46,522 nucleotides of DNA from positions 1 to 46,522 of the IMG/VR virus record IMGVR_UViG_3300048091_000230; one strand, written 5' to 3'. This stretch comes from a virus. Positions 39,099 to 46,462 of this stretch are shown here, piece by piece. Below the pieces are notes generated by a model that saw only the letters and a program-made list of their open reading frames with translations, was not told the DNA's origin and ran no database searches. The first letter of the stretch is position 1. Each line of letters opens with the position of its first letter. A program made the position numbers and the translations under genes.

Positions 39099-39150
39099 CA
39101 CTCCACTGCAGCGAGCTCAGCACCCGCCGAGCCGCGAACTGGAGAGAGCC

Positions 39151-39351
39151 TTGTCGACCACGTGCACCCCCATCAAACCGCATCGCCTGCTGGTCAGTCC
39201 TGACGGCATGAGCGGCGCCAACGTCCACCCGCTTGACGCACCGAACCCGCTCTACGCCGGCTGGACCGATCTCACCGACCTGAACGACGAAGCTTTCGAG
39301 CTCGAGGTCACCGGCCGCCAGCGCGCCGCTCTTGCCACTGCGGGAGCGTGA
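39151..39351 (+). CDS. first gene of the rightward early operon (66 aa)
   Basis: A 66-residue protein starting TTG at 39151 with GGAGAG upstream. It has no recognised family: acidic in the middle (WTDLTDLNDEAFELEVTGRQ). It occupies the position of lambda N, but it lacks the Arg-rich N-terminal motif expected of N proteins. Confidence 0.65.
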   Translation: MSTTCTPIKPHRLLVSPDGMSGANVHPLDAPNPLYAGWTDLTDLNDEAFELEVTGRQRAALATAGA

Positions 39352-39353
39352 CC

Positions 39354-39641
39354 ATGGACTGCAACTGCATTTCCCGCCACGGCCAGGCGCTCACCGAACA
39401 GCTGCTGGCGAAAGGCGCCGTGAACCCGCGCGTGTTCGCCAGCTTCGTCGGCATGGACTTCGAGAGCGAGACCGGCAGCATGGCGGTGCTGATGACCTTC
39501 ACCGCGCACGCCGAGAACAAACCGTATAGCGGCGCGAAGGGCCACCCCATGAGCGTCATTGCTTCGTTCTGCCCGTTCTGCGGCACGCCGGCCAAAGCCG
39601 GGGCTGCAATCCAGCCTGCACCGGAGGCACCATGCGTGTGA
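39354..39641 (+). CDS. small Cys-rich early protein (95 aa)
   Basis: A 95-residue protein with N-terminal CNC and C-terminal CPFCGTPAK, which together could bind one zinc. ATG at 39354 follows GGGAG; a GTG six bases earlier is possible. The last ten bases overlap the next gene. Many phages carry proteins of this pattern in early operons; function unknown. Confidence 0.7.
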   Translation: MDCNCISRHGQALTEQLLAKGAVNPRVFASFVGMDFESETGSMAVLMTFTAHAENKPYSGAKGHPMSVIASFCPFCGTPAKAGAAIQPAPEAPCV

Positions 39642-39850
39642 CCGTTGCTCAAATCGACCTCCGCCTGGCGCGCGCGCGCGCCATGGCGACGCCACGCCGC
39701 GGTGTTATCGGCACGATCCTCCTACACCGAATCGAAGACACCGATCCCGTCTTCCGTCGGCACCCGCTCGTCATCCTGGCCGGCGGCGCCCTGCTCTTCT
39801 ACGGTTTGTTCGCCATGATCATAAGCGCGGCCGAAAAGGTGTTCGGATGA
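39632..39850 (+). CDS. small membrane protein (72 aa)
   Basis: A 72-residue protein with a basic N-terminal half and one membrane span (PLVILAGGALLFYGLFAMIISAA) near the C-terminus. It overlaps both neighbours. Early membrane peptides in phages sometimes act in superinfection exclusion or host takeover; nothing specific can be read here. Confidence 0.6.
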   Translation: MRVTVAQIDLRLARARAMATPRRGVIGTILLHRIEDTDPVFRRHPLVILAGGALLFYGLFAMIISAAEKVFG

Positions 39851-40143
39851 CGCGCGCCGGCACCCCGCGCCGCGCCGGCGCCGACCTGGTCGCGCAGCTG
39901 TTCAGCGCAGCTTTCGACAAGCCGCGCGATCCGCGAAGTACCGAATACAAAGCTGGCGTGCGCGCCCTGCTCGTCCTTCGCGTACACGGCCTCGATATCA
40001 TCCGCCCGTACCCGATGGGTACCGCCCAGGCCGACGCCTTCTATTCCGGCGTCGACGAGGGCAACATCATCTGGCGCGAGCACAAGCGCGCACAAACCGC
40101 ACGCGGCGCGGCGCCGAGCGCTTCTACCCCAGATGGAGCCTGA
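39847..40143 (+). CDS. hypothetical early protein (98 aa)
   Basis: A 98-residue protein: GADLVAQLFSAAFDKPRDPRSTEYKAGVRALLVLRVHG ... CPYPMGTAQADAFYSGVDEGNIIWREH-like. ATG at 39847 overlaps the previous stop (ATGA). The pattern YKAGVRALL...G...AQADAFYSGVDEG is common in small phage proteins of unknown function. Confidence in coding is good. Confidence 0.7.
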   Translation: MTRAGTPRRAGADLVAQLFSAAFDKPRDPRSTEYKAGVRALLVLRVHGLDIIRPYPMGTAQADAFYSGVDEGNIIWREHKRAQTARGAAPSASTPDGA

Positions 40144-40144
40144 C

Positions 40145-40345
40145 ATGGCACGAACCCGCGCATCTATCAAAAAGGCGCACCAGCTGCTGCAGCCTACCGC
40201 ACCCCTCGCCGACATGCTGGCCGTGGCGCCGCTGGCCAAGCTGCTGAGCGACGTCGCTGCCGGCCGCGAAGCGAAGCTGCGCAAGCAGCGCAAGAACCGC
40301 CAGGCGCAGGCCGCGCGCGCCACCCGCGTCGAGGTGTGCTCGTGA
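40145..40345 (+). CDS. small basic protein (66 aa)
   Basis: A 66-residue protein with an Arg/Lys-rich end (GREAKLRKQRKNRQAQAARATRVEV), perhaps nucleic-acid-binding. It is the most Arg-rich small protein of this operon, so it is a candidate for an N-like role, though in the wrong place. Four bases overlap with the next gene. Confidence 0.6.
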   Translation: MARTRASIKKAHQLLQPTAPLADMLAVAPLAKLLSDVAAGREAKLRKQRKNRQAQAARATRVEVCS

Positions 40346-40737
40346 CCGCGCGCACCTGGACCCCGGTCGGCGCTGGCCTGCCCGACCACCAGAACCTGGT
40401 CGACATCGCGCTCGAGGACGGCGACGTTGCCGTCGGCTTCTTCGAGCGCGGCGCCTGGCGCTGGGCAGACGGCATGCCGATCGCCGCGCGCGTCCTGTAC
40501 TGGATGCGCAAGCCGGCTTCGCCCGTCGGCGCGCCGATGCTGCGCCTGGGCCAGATCCGCGAGCGCCTCGGCTTCGACGTCACCGAGGCCTTCCTCAACC
40601 AGCTGGGCTTCGCGGTGATCGCACACGACCGCGCTGCCAGGCTCTACCCGGCCTGCGACTTTCCGATGATGTGCGCGGCGATCATCCGCCACGTCATGGC
40701 GGCCCAGGCAGGACGGGCCGAGCAGGTGTCGCCATGA
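40342..40737 (+). CDS. hypothetical early protein (131 aa)
   Basis: A 131-residue protein, GTG start at 40342 overlapping the previous stop. VDIALEDGDVAVGFFERGAWRWADG forms a beta-rich start, and ERLGFDVTEAFLNQLGFAV a helical part. No family recognised. It is part of a gene chain with four-base overlaps. Confidence 0.7.
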   Translation: MTARTWTPVGAGLPDHQNLVDIALEDGDVAVGFFERGAWRWADGMPIAARVLYWMRKPASPVGAPMLRLGQIRERLGFDVTEAFLNQLGFAVIAHDRAARLYPACDFPMMCAAIIRHVMAAQAGRAEQVSP

Positions 40738-40985
40738 GCGCGCGCGCCTTCGTGTGGACGGTTCAGCGCTGCCAGGAAGCGCTGTTCCAGGAATTCCTTG
40801 AGGTCGACAGCGAGCGGGCCGCGGCGGACAAGGTGAAGGAAATCTGCGGCGTCGACAGCCGGGTCGAGATCGACCGCGATCGTAACGCCTACCTGCGCTG
40901 GGACCGCTTCGTCCGCGTGCGGTATATGGCCTTCCTGCAGGACCGGGAACAGAAAAATCAACATCACCAGGAGCTGATGCGATGA
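40734..40985 (+). CDS. hypothetical early protein (83 aa)
   Basis: An 83-residue soluble protein (FVWTVQRCQEALFQEFLEVDSERAAADKVKEICGVDSRVEIDRD). ATG at 40734 overlaps the previous stop; the stop overlaps the next start. It directly precedes the clamp-like gene and could work with it, but no family is recognised. Confidence 0.7.
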   Translation: MSARAFVWTVQRCQEALFQEFLEVDSERAAADKVKEICGVDSRVEIDRDRNAYLRWDRFVRVRYMAFLQDREQKNQHHQELMR

Positions 40986-41671
40986 ATGCCACCACCCAGC
41001 CTGAACAGGCAACCCTTGAAGGCGTCCCGGCCGCCGAGCAGGACGCTGCGCACATGATCGCGCGCGTCAGCGCCGTCGCCGTGAAGCTGGCCTACCCCTT
41101 CGCGGCCCAGCACGACATCCGCTTCTACCTGAACGGCGTCAACATCCGCCCGCTGGAAGACGGAGGCGTGATGGTCGTCGCCAGCGATGGCCACCGGATC
41201 GTCGTGGTGCGCGATCCGCACGGCCACGCCGAGCGCGAGCTGATCGTGCGCGTCGACAAGGACGGTTTGAAGCACGCCAGCAATGCCAAGCACACGCTCG
41301 ACGTTATGTCGAACGGCTCCGCGATGTTCTCCGGCGCCGTCGCCGAAGCGCTGTTCATCCAGCCGGGCAATTCGGTGATCGAGGGCGCCTTCCCGCGCGT
41401 TGAGCGCGTGATCAGCACGATCGGCTACCGCGAGGGCATCGCCGGCGCCGTCAACCCGGCGTACCTGACTGCAGCGCTCGGCGTCGCCAAGAGCTTCGGC
41501 AATTCGATCCGGTTCTTCACAAAGGATGCGGACAGCCCGCTCAATTTCGTGCTGGGCGGTCTGGGCGATCTGGAGTGCTTCGGCGGGATCATGAAGCTGC
41601 GCGAGAGCTTCGACCAGCTGCCGGCCTGGTTCCCTATGCCTGGCGAGGTTTCCTCGCTGGACGACATTTGA
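40982..41671 (+). CDS. two-domain sliding-clamp-like protein (DnaN-related)
   Basis: A 229-residue protein that lines up by eye with domains 2 and 3 of bacterial beta clamp. AAQHDIRFYLNGVNIRPLEDGGVMVVASDGHRIVVV matches the domain-2 stretch with YYLNG and VATDGHRLAV, IEGAFPRVERVI matches VDGRFPDYRRVL, and the end resembles the third domain down to the final V-M-P-M-R-L-like strand (GGIMKLR). Domain 1 is missing: a full clamp has about 366 residues. It may form a trimer like PCNA, cap host clamp, or recruit host polymerase. The start overlaps the previous stop (ATGA). Homology is fairly clear; function is inference. Confidence 0.8.
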   Translation: MNATTQPEQATLEGVPAAEQDAAHMIARVSAVAVKLAYPFAAQHDIRFYLNGVNIRPLEDGGVMVVASDGHRIVVVRDPHGHAERELIVRVDKDGLKHASNAKHTLDVMSNGSAMFSGAVAEALFIQPGNSVIEGAFPRVERVISTIGYREGIAGAVNPAYLTAALGVAKSFGNSIRFFTKDADSPLNFVLGGLGDLECFGGIMKLRESFDQLPAWFPMPGEVSSLDDI

Positions 41672-41681
41672 GAGCGGCAGC

Positions 41682-41870
41682 ATGAAGCACCGCTATTTCA
41701 GCAACCCCGCGATCGACCGCCGCGCCATGCGCCGGGGCGACGAGAAGGATCACGACGACCGTGTCTGGGCGGCCGAACGCGCGCGCCTGGCCGCCGAGGC
41801 CGCTGCAGCAGCCGGCCAGGCGCCAGCCGAGGCCCCCAGCAAGAGTAGCGACAGCAAGGGAGGTGAGTGA
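41682..41870 (+). CDS. small charged protein (62 aa)
   Basis: A 62-residue protein: basic N-terminus with Arg clusters, Ala-rich helix (WAAERARLAAEAAAAAGQ), then a Ser/Lys-rich tail. Its stop shares one base with the methyltransferase start. Probably coding, because of the coupled arrangement and ribosome sites. Function unknown. Confidence 0.6.
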   Translation: MKHRYFSNPAIDRRAMRRGDEKDHDDRVWAAERARLAAEAAAAAGQAPAEAPSKSSDSKGGE

Positions 41871-42400
41871 TGCGCGTACTCGACCCCTGCTGCGGCAGCC
41901 GCATGATGTGGTTCGACAAGGGTAACCAGATGGTCCTTTTCGGCGACATTCGCCAAGAGACCCTGGTCGTCACCGATCGAACGCACCGTGAGGACGGCAC
42001 GCGCACCCTGCACATCAAGCCGGACCAGGTGATGGACTTCCGTGCGATGCCGTTCGACGACAACACCTTCCGGCTCGTGGCGTTCGATCCGCCGCACTTG
42101 GAGCGCGCTGGCCCCAAAAGCTGGCTGGCAGCGAAATACGGAAAGTTATCCGACAACTGGCGCACCGACCTGCGCGCCGGCTTCACTGAATGCTTCCGCG
42201 TGCTGGAGCCTGAAGGGGTCCTCGTCTTCAAGTGGAATGAGGTGCAAGTCAAGCTCGCCGAAGTGCTCGCACTGACGCCGCATAAGCCCTTGTTCGGGCA
42301 AGTTTCTGGACGCAGCGGCATGACGCACTGGCTCGTATTCATGAAGCCAGCCGCCTCCATCGCTGCTGTCGATGCTCAAGATGGGGTGGGCGATGCGTAG
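41870..42400 (+). CDS. SAM-dependent (DNA-type) methyltransferase
   Basis: A 176-residue class I methyltransferase of a phage-typical short type. MRVLDPCCGSRMMWF is the SAM-binding motif I and AFDPPHLERAG (residues 72-80) is the DPPY-type catalytic motif IV, with H in place of Y. LEPEGVLVFKWNEVQV is a later strand. It probably methylates an exocyclic amino group in DNA, which would protect phage DNA from restriction. The start ATG at 41870 has AGGGAGG upstream. No cognate nuclease is nearby. Note the nonstandard DPPH. Confidence 0.85.
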   Translation: MRVLDPCCGSRMMWFDKGNQMVLFGDIRQETLVVTDRTHREDGTRTLHIKPDQVMDFRAMPFDDNTFRLVAFDPPHLERAGPKSWLAAKYGKLSDNWRTDLRAGFTECFRVLEPEGVLVFKWNEVQVKLAEVLALTPHKPLFGQVSGRSGMTHWLVFMKPAASIAAVDAQDGVGDA

Positions 42401-42686
42401 CGTGATCGAGCGGCACGGCCATCACATCGACGAGCGCGGCTTCATCCACTACGACGACCGCCCGACCACCTATGAGGCAGCGGAGGCCATCGCCCGCAAG
42501 CGCCTGGATCGTCGCCGGAACTACGCGATTATCGAAGGCGACGTTTGCGAGGCGGCGAGTTGGAGCCAGACGTGCAGCGGTTGCAGCGAAGGGCCAGATG
42601 ACGCCGGGCATGGCTGCCGAGAGTGCGGCTACACCGGAACTACCCGCGAATCCATGTGGGTGCCAATGAACGATATCGAGGATTGA
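42393..42686 (+). CDS. zinc-finger-like early protein (97 aa)
   Basis: A 97-residue protein. An N-terminal ERHGHHIDERGFIHYDDRPTTYEAAEAIARKRLD helical part is followed by TCSGCSEGPDDAGHGCRECGYTG, a four-Cys DnaJ-like zinc knuckle. It overlaps the methyltransferase end by eight bases. Such knuckles occur in many phage early proteins that touch DNA or host proteins. Confidence 0.7.
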   Translation: MRSVIERHGHHIDERGFIHYDDRPTTYEAAEAIARKRLDRRRNYAIIEGDVCEAASWSQTCSGCSEGPDDAGHGCRECGYTGTTRESMWVPMNDIED

Positions 42687-42689
42687 ACC

Positions 42690-44117
42690 ATGACCACCAC
42701 CGCACAACTCGCCGGCGCGCCCGGCACCCTGGATCTGGACCGCCTGACCCGCTACCGCCCGAACGGCATCGGCAGCATGAACGTCGAGCCGATCGAGGGC
42801 CAGGGTTACTACCTGGTCAAGGACGTGCACGATGCCCTTGCCCGCCGCGCGCCCGACCAAGCTACCCCGGCGCAGATCGACAGCAACACGTTCGCCGTCA
42901 ACTTCATCCGGCAGCGTGCCGAGCAGTACCTGCAGGATCACGCCGACACCGAGCCGGGCACTGGTGCACTGGCGTTCGAATTCGGCGAGGCGGGCCGCGA
43001 GTACCACAGCACGCTGGTTGAGCTGGCCGACGACATCGATGCGGCGCTGGAACAGGCCGAAGGCGCGGGCGTCTGCGCCGTCCCGCCAGCCGGCTGGGCC
43101 TGCACTCGCGCTGCTGGTCATGAGGGGCCGTGCGCAGCCGTTCCCGCCACCCCGGCGGCGCAGATCGGCCAAGCCGATGAGCGGGCGCTACCGTGCCCAT
43201 TCTGTGGCGGTAAATGTGACCCGGAAGGCTGGTTTGGCGATGCAGTTACGCGCGGCCCCGAGTGCGAGACCTGCGGCGCGACTGCGAACAGTATGGAGTG
43301 GTGGAATCGCCGTTCTAGCACCCAGCCCGCCGCCACAAGCCTTCCGAGCGCGCCCACTGTGGCGCCCACAAATTACGAGCGCGAATTTGCGGAAGCCACC
43401 GCCGAGGTATTCGGCTACACGAAGCAGGATGTTGCTGCGCTGGTCGCTTGGGAGCGGTATCGCCTCACCGCGTCCACCGTTCCGGGCATGCCTGCCCTGG
43501 CCTCACGCCCGTGCTTCGTCGGAGGCTGGCAACTCGGCTACCGCGCGGCACTCGCCACCCAGCCCGCCGCATCGTCGGGGATCGGTGCGCAGGCCGAGCC
43601 GATCGATCAGGGACATGCATTGCGCGCCGTCCGCCGGCTTATCGATGGCAGCCAGCCGAAGGACTTGCCAGGGGCGATTGCGGCTATCGATCATGCTCTG
43701 AGCGCTGGCATTATGTGGTCCTACGACATCACCCCGCCGCAAGCCTTTGTCAGCTACGTCAAGGCGAACTACACCGGCGATGTCCATTTCCATGACCCCG
43801 AATGGCACGCTGTCCGCCTGTGGAATGCCGCCATGAAAGCAGTCGGGCCACGCGTAGCTGCTGATGCGCCCCAGCAGGCCGCAGATGCCAAGGATGTGGG
43901 CATTGAAGCGCTGGCCCCGGTCATCTCCAGCTACGACATCGAAAAAGTGAAGCGGCTCAAGTTCCAGTTCGTAGAGTCATTGATCCACAACGGTATTCAA
44001 TACCGTACATGCGGCGGAATCTCCGCAGTGCTGAACCAAATCATTGACGACAGCGAGGCCGCTGCCAAGGCCGACCGCGCAGCCATGGGCGCGCCAGCCG
44101 ATGGAGAGACGAAATGA
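42690..44117 (+). CDS. large early protein with Lar-like restriction-alleviation zinc domain
   Basis: A 475-residue mosaic protein. Residues 129-151 hold a C-x-W-x-C ... GHEGPC motif frequent in phage proteins. Residues 167-208 (LPCPFCGGKCDPEG ... CETCGATANSMEWWNRR) fit the Lar restriction-alleviation domain. Two further parts are recognisable only as repeating phage modules (YEREFAEATAEVFGYTKQDVAALVAWERYR and HALRAVRRLIDGSQPKDLPGAIAAIDHALSAG). Lar in Rac prophage modulates type I restriction. Here the zinc domain is one module of a longer protein, and whether it alleviates restriction is inference. Confidence 0.75.
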   Translation: MTTTAQLAGAPGTLDLDRLTRYRPNGIGSMNVEPIEGQGYYLVKDVHDALARRAPDQATPAQIDSNTFAVNFIRQRAEQYLQDHADTEPGTGALAFEFGEAGREYHSTLVELADDIDAALEQAEGAGVCAVPPAGWACTRAAGHEGPCAAVPATPAAQIGQADERALPCPFCGGKCDPEGWFGDAVTRGPECETCGATANSMEWWNRRSSTQPAATSLPSAPTVAPTNYEREFAEATAEVFGYTKQDVAALVAWERYRLTASTVPGMPALASRPCFVGGWQLGYRAALATQPAASSGIGAQAEPIDQGHALRAVRRLIDGSQPKDLPGAIAAIDHALSAGIMWSYDITPPQAFVSYVKANYTGDVHFHDPEWHAVRLWNAAMKAVGPRVAADAPQQAADAKDVGIEALAPVISSYDIEKVKRLKFQFVESLIHNGIQYRTCGGISAVLNQIIDDSEAAAKADRAAMGAPADGETK

Positions 44118-44785
44118 GCGATACCCGTGGCAACAAAGAGCGCGACATCGACGCAGAAATGGAAGCGATGATGGCTGCCGATGCGCGCGCAGGCGGCGAA
44201 CTGCAGCTCGTTCCGGAGTCCATGCTGTGGCTCGCGCTGCAAGGCTGGAACCTTGCTCGGCCGCACGCAATAGGCGCAGTGCCGGATCTGCCGAAGCCGT
44301 GGCATGAACGGATAGGCAAAAAGGAGGGCGTCCCGGAAGGTGTGATGCGATTTGCGATGCTGGAAGAGATAGCCGACCTCCGCGCCCAGCTCGCGGCCAA
44401 GAGCGGGGGCGCCGACGCCGAAGCGCTCAACGCCGCAGTCGATGCCGAGTACCCGGTGCCCGATAACCCGCACGCATCCGTCATCCAGCGTGCGACCGAT
44501 AACCGAGCTGCGATGTGGCGAGGGATCAACGCGGCGCGCAAGATCCTGGCGGCCGGCGCACAGCCTGTAGTTCGAGCAGAGGTGCCGGCCTGGCGCGATC
44601 ATCCGGCCTACCTGGTGGCGTGCAGGATGGCCAACGTCTTCTACAACCTGAAGCAGGTGGACAACGTGCCGCAGGAATGGCGAGATCGGGCGAGCGCGCT
44701 TGTGACGGAATGGGATGCGGCGCGAAAGGCCGCCCCATCCCCCACACAGTCCGGGGCGCAGCCCCAAGGAGAGAGCAATGCCTGA
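44114..44785 (+). CDS. hypothetical early protein (223 aa)
   Basis: A 223-residue soluble, mainly helical protein (ESMLWLALQGWNLARPHAIGAVPDLPKPWHERIG ... FAMLEEIADLRAQLAAKSGG). ATG at 44114 overlaps the previous stop. The central MLEEIADLRAQLAA may be a short coiled coil. Similar composite proteins are common in phages with many modules. Function unknown. Confidence 0.7.
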   Translation: MSDTRGNKERDIDAEMEAMMAADARAGGELQLVPESMLWLALQGWNLARPHAIGAVPDLPKPWHERIGKKEGVPEGVMRFAMLEEIADLRAQLAAKSGGADAEALNAAVDAEYPVPDNPHASVIQRATDNRAAMWRGINAARKILAAGAQPVVRAEVPAWRDHPAYLVACRMANVFYNLKQVDNVPQEWRDRASALVTEWDAARKAAPSPTQSGAQPQGESNA

Positions 44786-44981
44786 TCGAGTTGAGCGCGG
44801 CGCCGACCGCCGCTTGCGCAACCGCGGCCCCGGCCGGCTGCTGCCGGAGCGGCGCGACGGCTTCGACCGGCGCGCGCTGGTGAAGTCGGTTCCGGGCAAT
44901 CAAGGCGTCATCCGCCCGGGCGTCGGCGAGGCGCGCCCGCCGCGCGAGCGCCGGCAGTATCTGGATGCAGGATTGGAATAG
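44778..44981 (+). CDS. small Arg-rich protein (67 aa)
   Basis: A 67-residue, strongly basic protein with about 16 arginines. AAGGAGAGAG upstream is an excellent ribosome site. It lies two genes before the integrase. A nucleic-acid-binding or excision-related role is possible but not shown. Confidence 0.65.
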   Translation: MPDRVERGADRRLRNRGPGRLLPERRDGFDRRALVKSVPGNQGVIRPGVGEARPPRERRQYLDAGLE

Positions 44982-44990
44982 GAGAACCCG

Positions 44991-45200
44991 ATGTTGAAAA
45001 CCGCAGACGCCCCTACCCTCTCGGCCGAGGAAATCTACAACATCACGCATTACCGCCGGACCGCCGAACAGCTGCGCGCGCTGGCGCGGCTCGGCATCCC
45101 GGCGGAGCGGCGCCACGATAATACGGTTTGCGTGCTCCGGGCACACCTGGCCGCGCCGGCCACGAAGCCCCCGGCCGCTCGCCCACAACTGAAACTGTAA
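44991..45200 (+). CDS. DUF4224 family protein, integrase-associated
   Basis: A 69-residue protein with the DUF4224 pattern LSAEEIYNITHYRRTAEQLRALARLGIPAERRHDNTVCVLRAHL. This domain is typical of short proteins encoded directly before phage integrases. The layout (small HTH-like, basic) suits a recombination directionality factor, though this is not established. It begins nine bases after the preceding gene and four bases before the integrase. Confidence 0.85.
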   Translation: MLKTADAPTLSAEEIYNITHYRRTAEQLRALARLGIPAERRHDNTVCVLRAHLAAPATKPPAARPQLKL

Positions 45201-45204
45201 TCGC

Positions 45205-46353
45205 ATGCCACGTAAAAGAAAAACCGGCGCCGGCCTTCCAAAACGGGTCTATCCGAAGCACGGCGCCTATTACTTCGTGCCGCGCGAGCCGATGCTGGAT
45301 CCGCGCGAACCGGCATCGAAGGAAAAGAAATCCTGGCTGTTCCTGTGCCGCGTCGACGACGGCGACGCAGCGCTGTACACCGCGCTCGGCAAGTTACTCG
45401 ACGACAAGCGCCTGATCAGCGGATCGATGCCGGCAGCGTGCGCGGAGTTCAAGGCGAACAAGCTAGGCGAATACACGGACGACACCAGGGAGCATTACGA
45501 GGCGTACCTGGACATCATCGCCGGCGTGTTCGAAGATTTTCATGCCGCCCAGGTGACGACAAAGGACTGCGCCGACTTCCTGCGCGCGAAGTACAAGGGC
45601 AAGGCGAACACCGCGCGTAAGGTCGCCGCGCTTTTGGGCAAGCTGTTCCGCTTCATTATTGGAGAGCTCGGCCTGCGCCAGGACAACCCGATCGACCAGC
45701 TCGACCTCGGCGCCTACAAGACGCAACGCCGGACAAAGCTGGCGACCCATGAGCAGATTGCGGCAATCCGCTCCGCTGGCATGGAGAGCACGCCGCGAGG
45801 CGACACGGGCGGCGTGTACAAGACGGCGAGCGGGCCGATGTTCGCGTGCATCATCGACATGTCCTACCTGTTATGGGCGCGCGCGATCGACATCCGAACG
45901 CTCAAAGAAGCGCAGATCATCAAGAACCAAGTGGACGGCCCGCTGCGCGATACGCACATACGCATCAAACCGAGCAAGACCGAAAAGACCAGCGGGAAGA
46001 TGGTCGACATCGCGATCACACCGCAGATCGCTGCCGTCATCGATCGCGCGCGCGCGATCAAGCGCGAGTATGAGGTGATCAGTCCCTACCTGTTCCCGAC
46101 CCAGGATGGCGGGGCCTATTCAAAATCCGGACTATCGTCGATGTGGCGGCGCGCAAAGGCCCGGTCAAAAATTACGGACGACGTGACGTTCAAGGATATC
46201 CGCGCCCTCGGCGCCACCGACGCGGCGAAGGCCGGCGAGGATCGCAAAGACATCCAGACGCGCCTTGCGCACACCTCGGGCAAGACGACCGACATCTATA
46301 TCAAGGAGGCGGTAGCAGACGTTTCGGAGATCGCCGCGACCTTGCCGTGGTGA
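45205..46353 (+). CDS. int: tyrosine integrase
   Basis: A 382-residue site-specific recombinase. Residues 65-175 form the core-binding SAM-like domain. The catalytic domain has WARAIDIRTLKEAQI (Arg226 probable), the K beta hairpin around IKPSKTEKTSG, KDIRALGATDAAKAG (Arg333, with Lys330 where most members have His), RLAHTSGKTTDIYI (His356) and the nucleophile Tyr365. The Lys for His change is an allowed variation in the family. It is encoded just inside the right att copy and should insert the phage at tRNA-Pro. Confidence 0.95.
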   Translation: MPRKRKTGAGLPKRVYPKHGAYYFVPREPMLDPREPASKEKKSWLFLCRVDDGDAALYTALGKLLDDKRLISGSMPAACAEFKANKLGEYTDDTREHYEAYLDIIAGVFEDFHAAQVTTKDCADFLRAKYKGKANTARKVAALLGKLFRFIIGELGLRQDNPIDQLDLGAYKTQRRTKLATHEQIAAIRSAGMESTPRGDTGGVYKTASGPMFACIIDMSYLLWARAIDIRTLKEAQIIKNQVDGPLRDTHIRIKPSKTEKTSGKMVDIAITPQIAAVIDRARAIKREYEVISPYLFPTQDGGAYSKSGLSSMWRRAKARSKITDDVTFKDIRALGATDAAKAGEDRKDIQTRLAHTSGKTTDIYIKEAVADVSEIAATLPW

Positions 46354-46365
46354 ATATCTTGGGGC

Positions 46366-46405
46366 AAAAAAAAGGGGCAGGTACTTGCGTACCCACCCTT
46401 TTTTT
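46366..46405. terminator. bidirectional terminator between integrase and tRNA
   Basis: Eight As, GGGG, CA, GGTAC, TTGC, GTACC, CA, CCC and seven Ts give a symmetric stem that can end transcription from both sides. It ends the early operon and also transcription of the tRNA-Pro gene, which is read toward it. Confidence 0.9.
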
Positions 46406-46406
46406 A

Positions 46407-46446
46407 TTAGACACCGTCTAATATACAGTACTGTCTATCTGTACAG
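46407..46446. promoter_or_regulatory. dyads near att, including a LexA-box-like site
   Basis: TTAGAC-ACC-GTCTAA (46407-46421), ACAGTACTGT (46425-46434) and CTGTCTATCTGTACAG (46431-46446). The last fits the CTGT-N8-ACAG LexA pattern, like the imuA site. No gene in the integrated form obviously uses it. In the excised circle it lies upstream of the left-end plus-strand genes. They may equally be integrase arm sites. Confidence 0.5.
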
Positions 46447-46462
46447 CAGAGCATCTAAATGC

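Noticed and set aside
41870-42400. Restriction-modification system
   Set aside because: No nuclease or specificity gene accompanies the methyltransferase; the HNH gene is 36 kb away in the lysis region.
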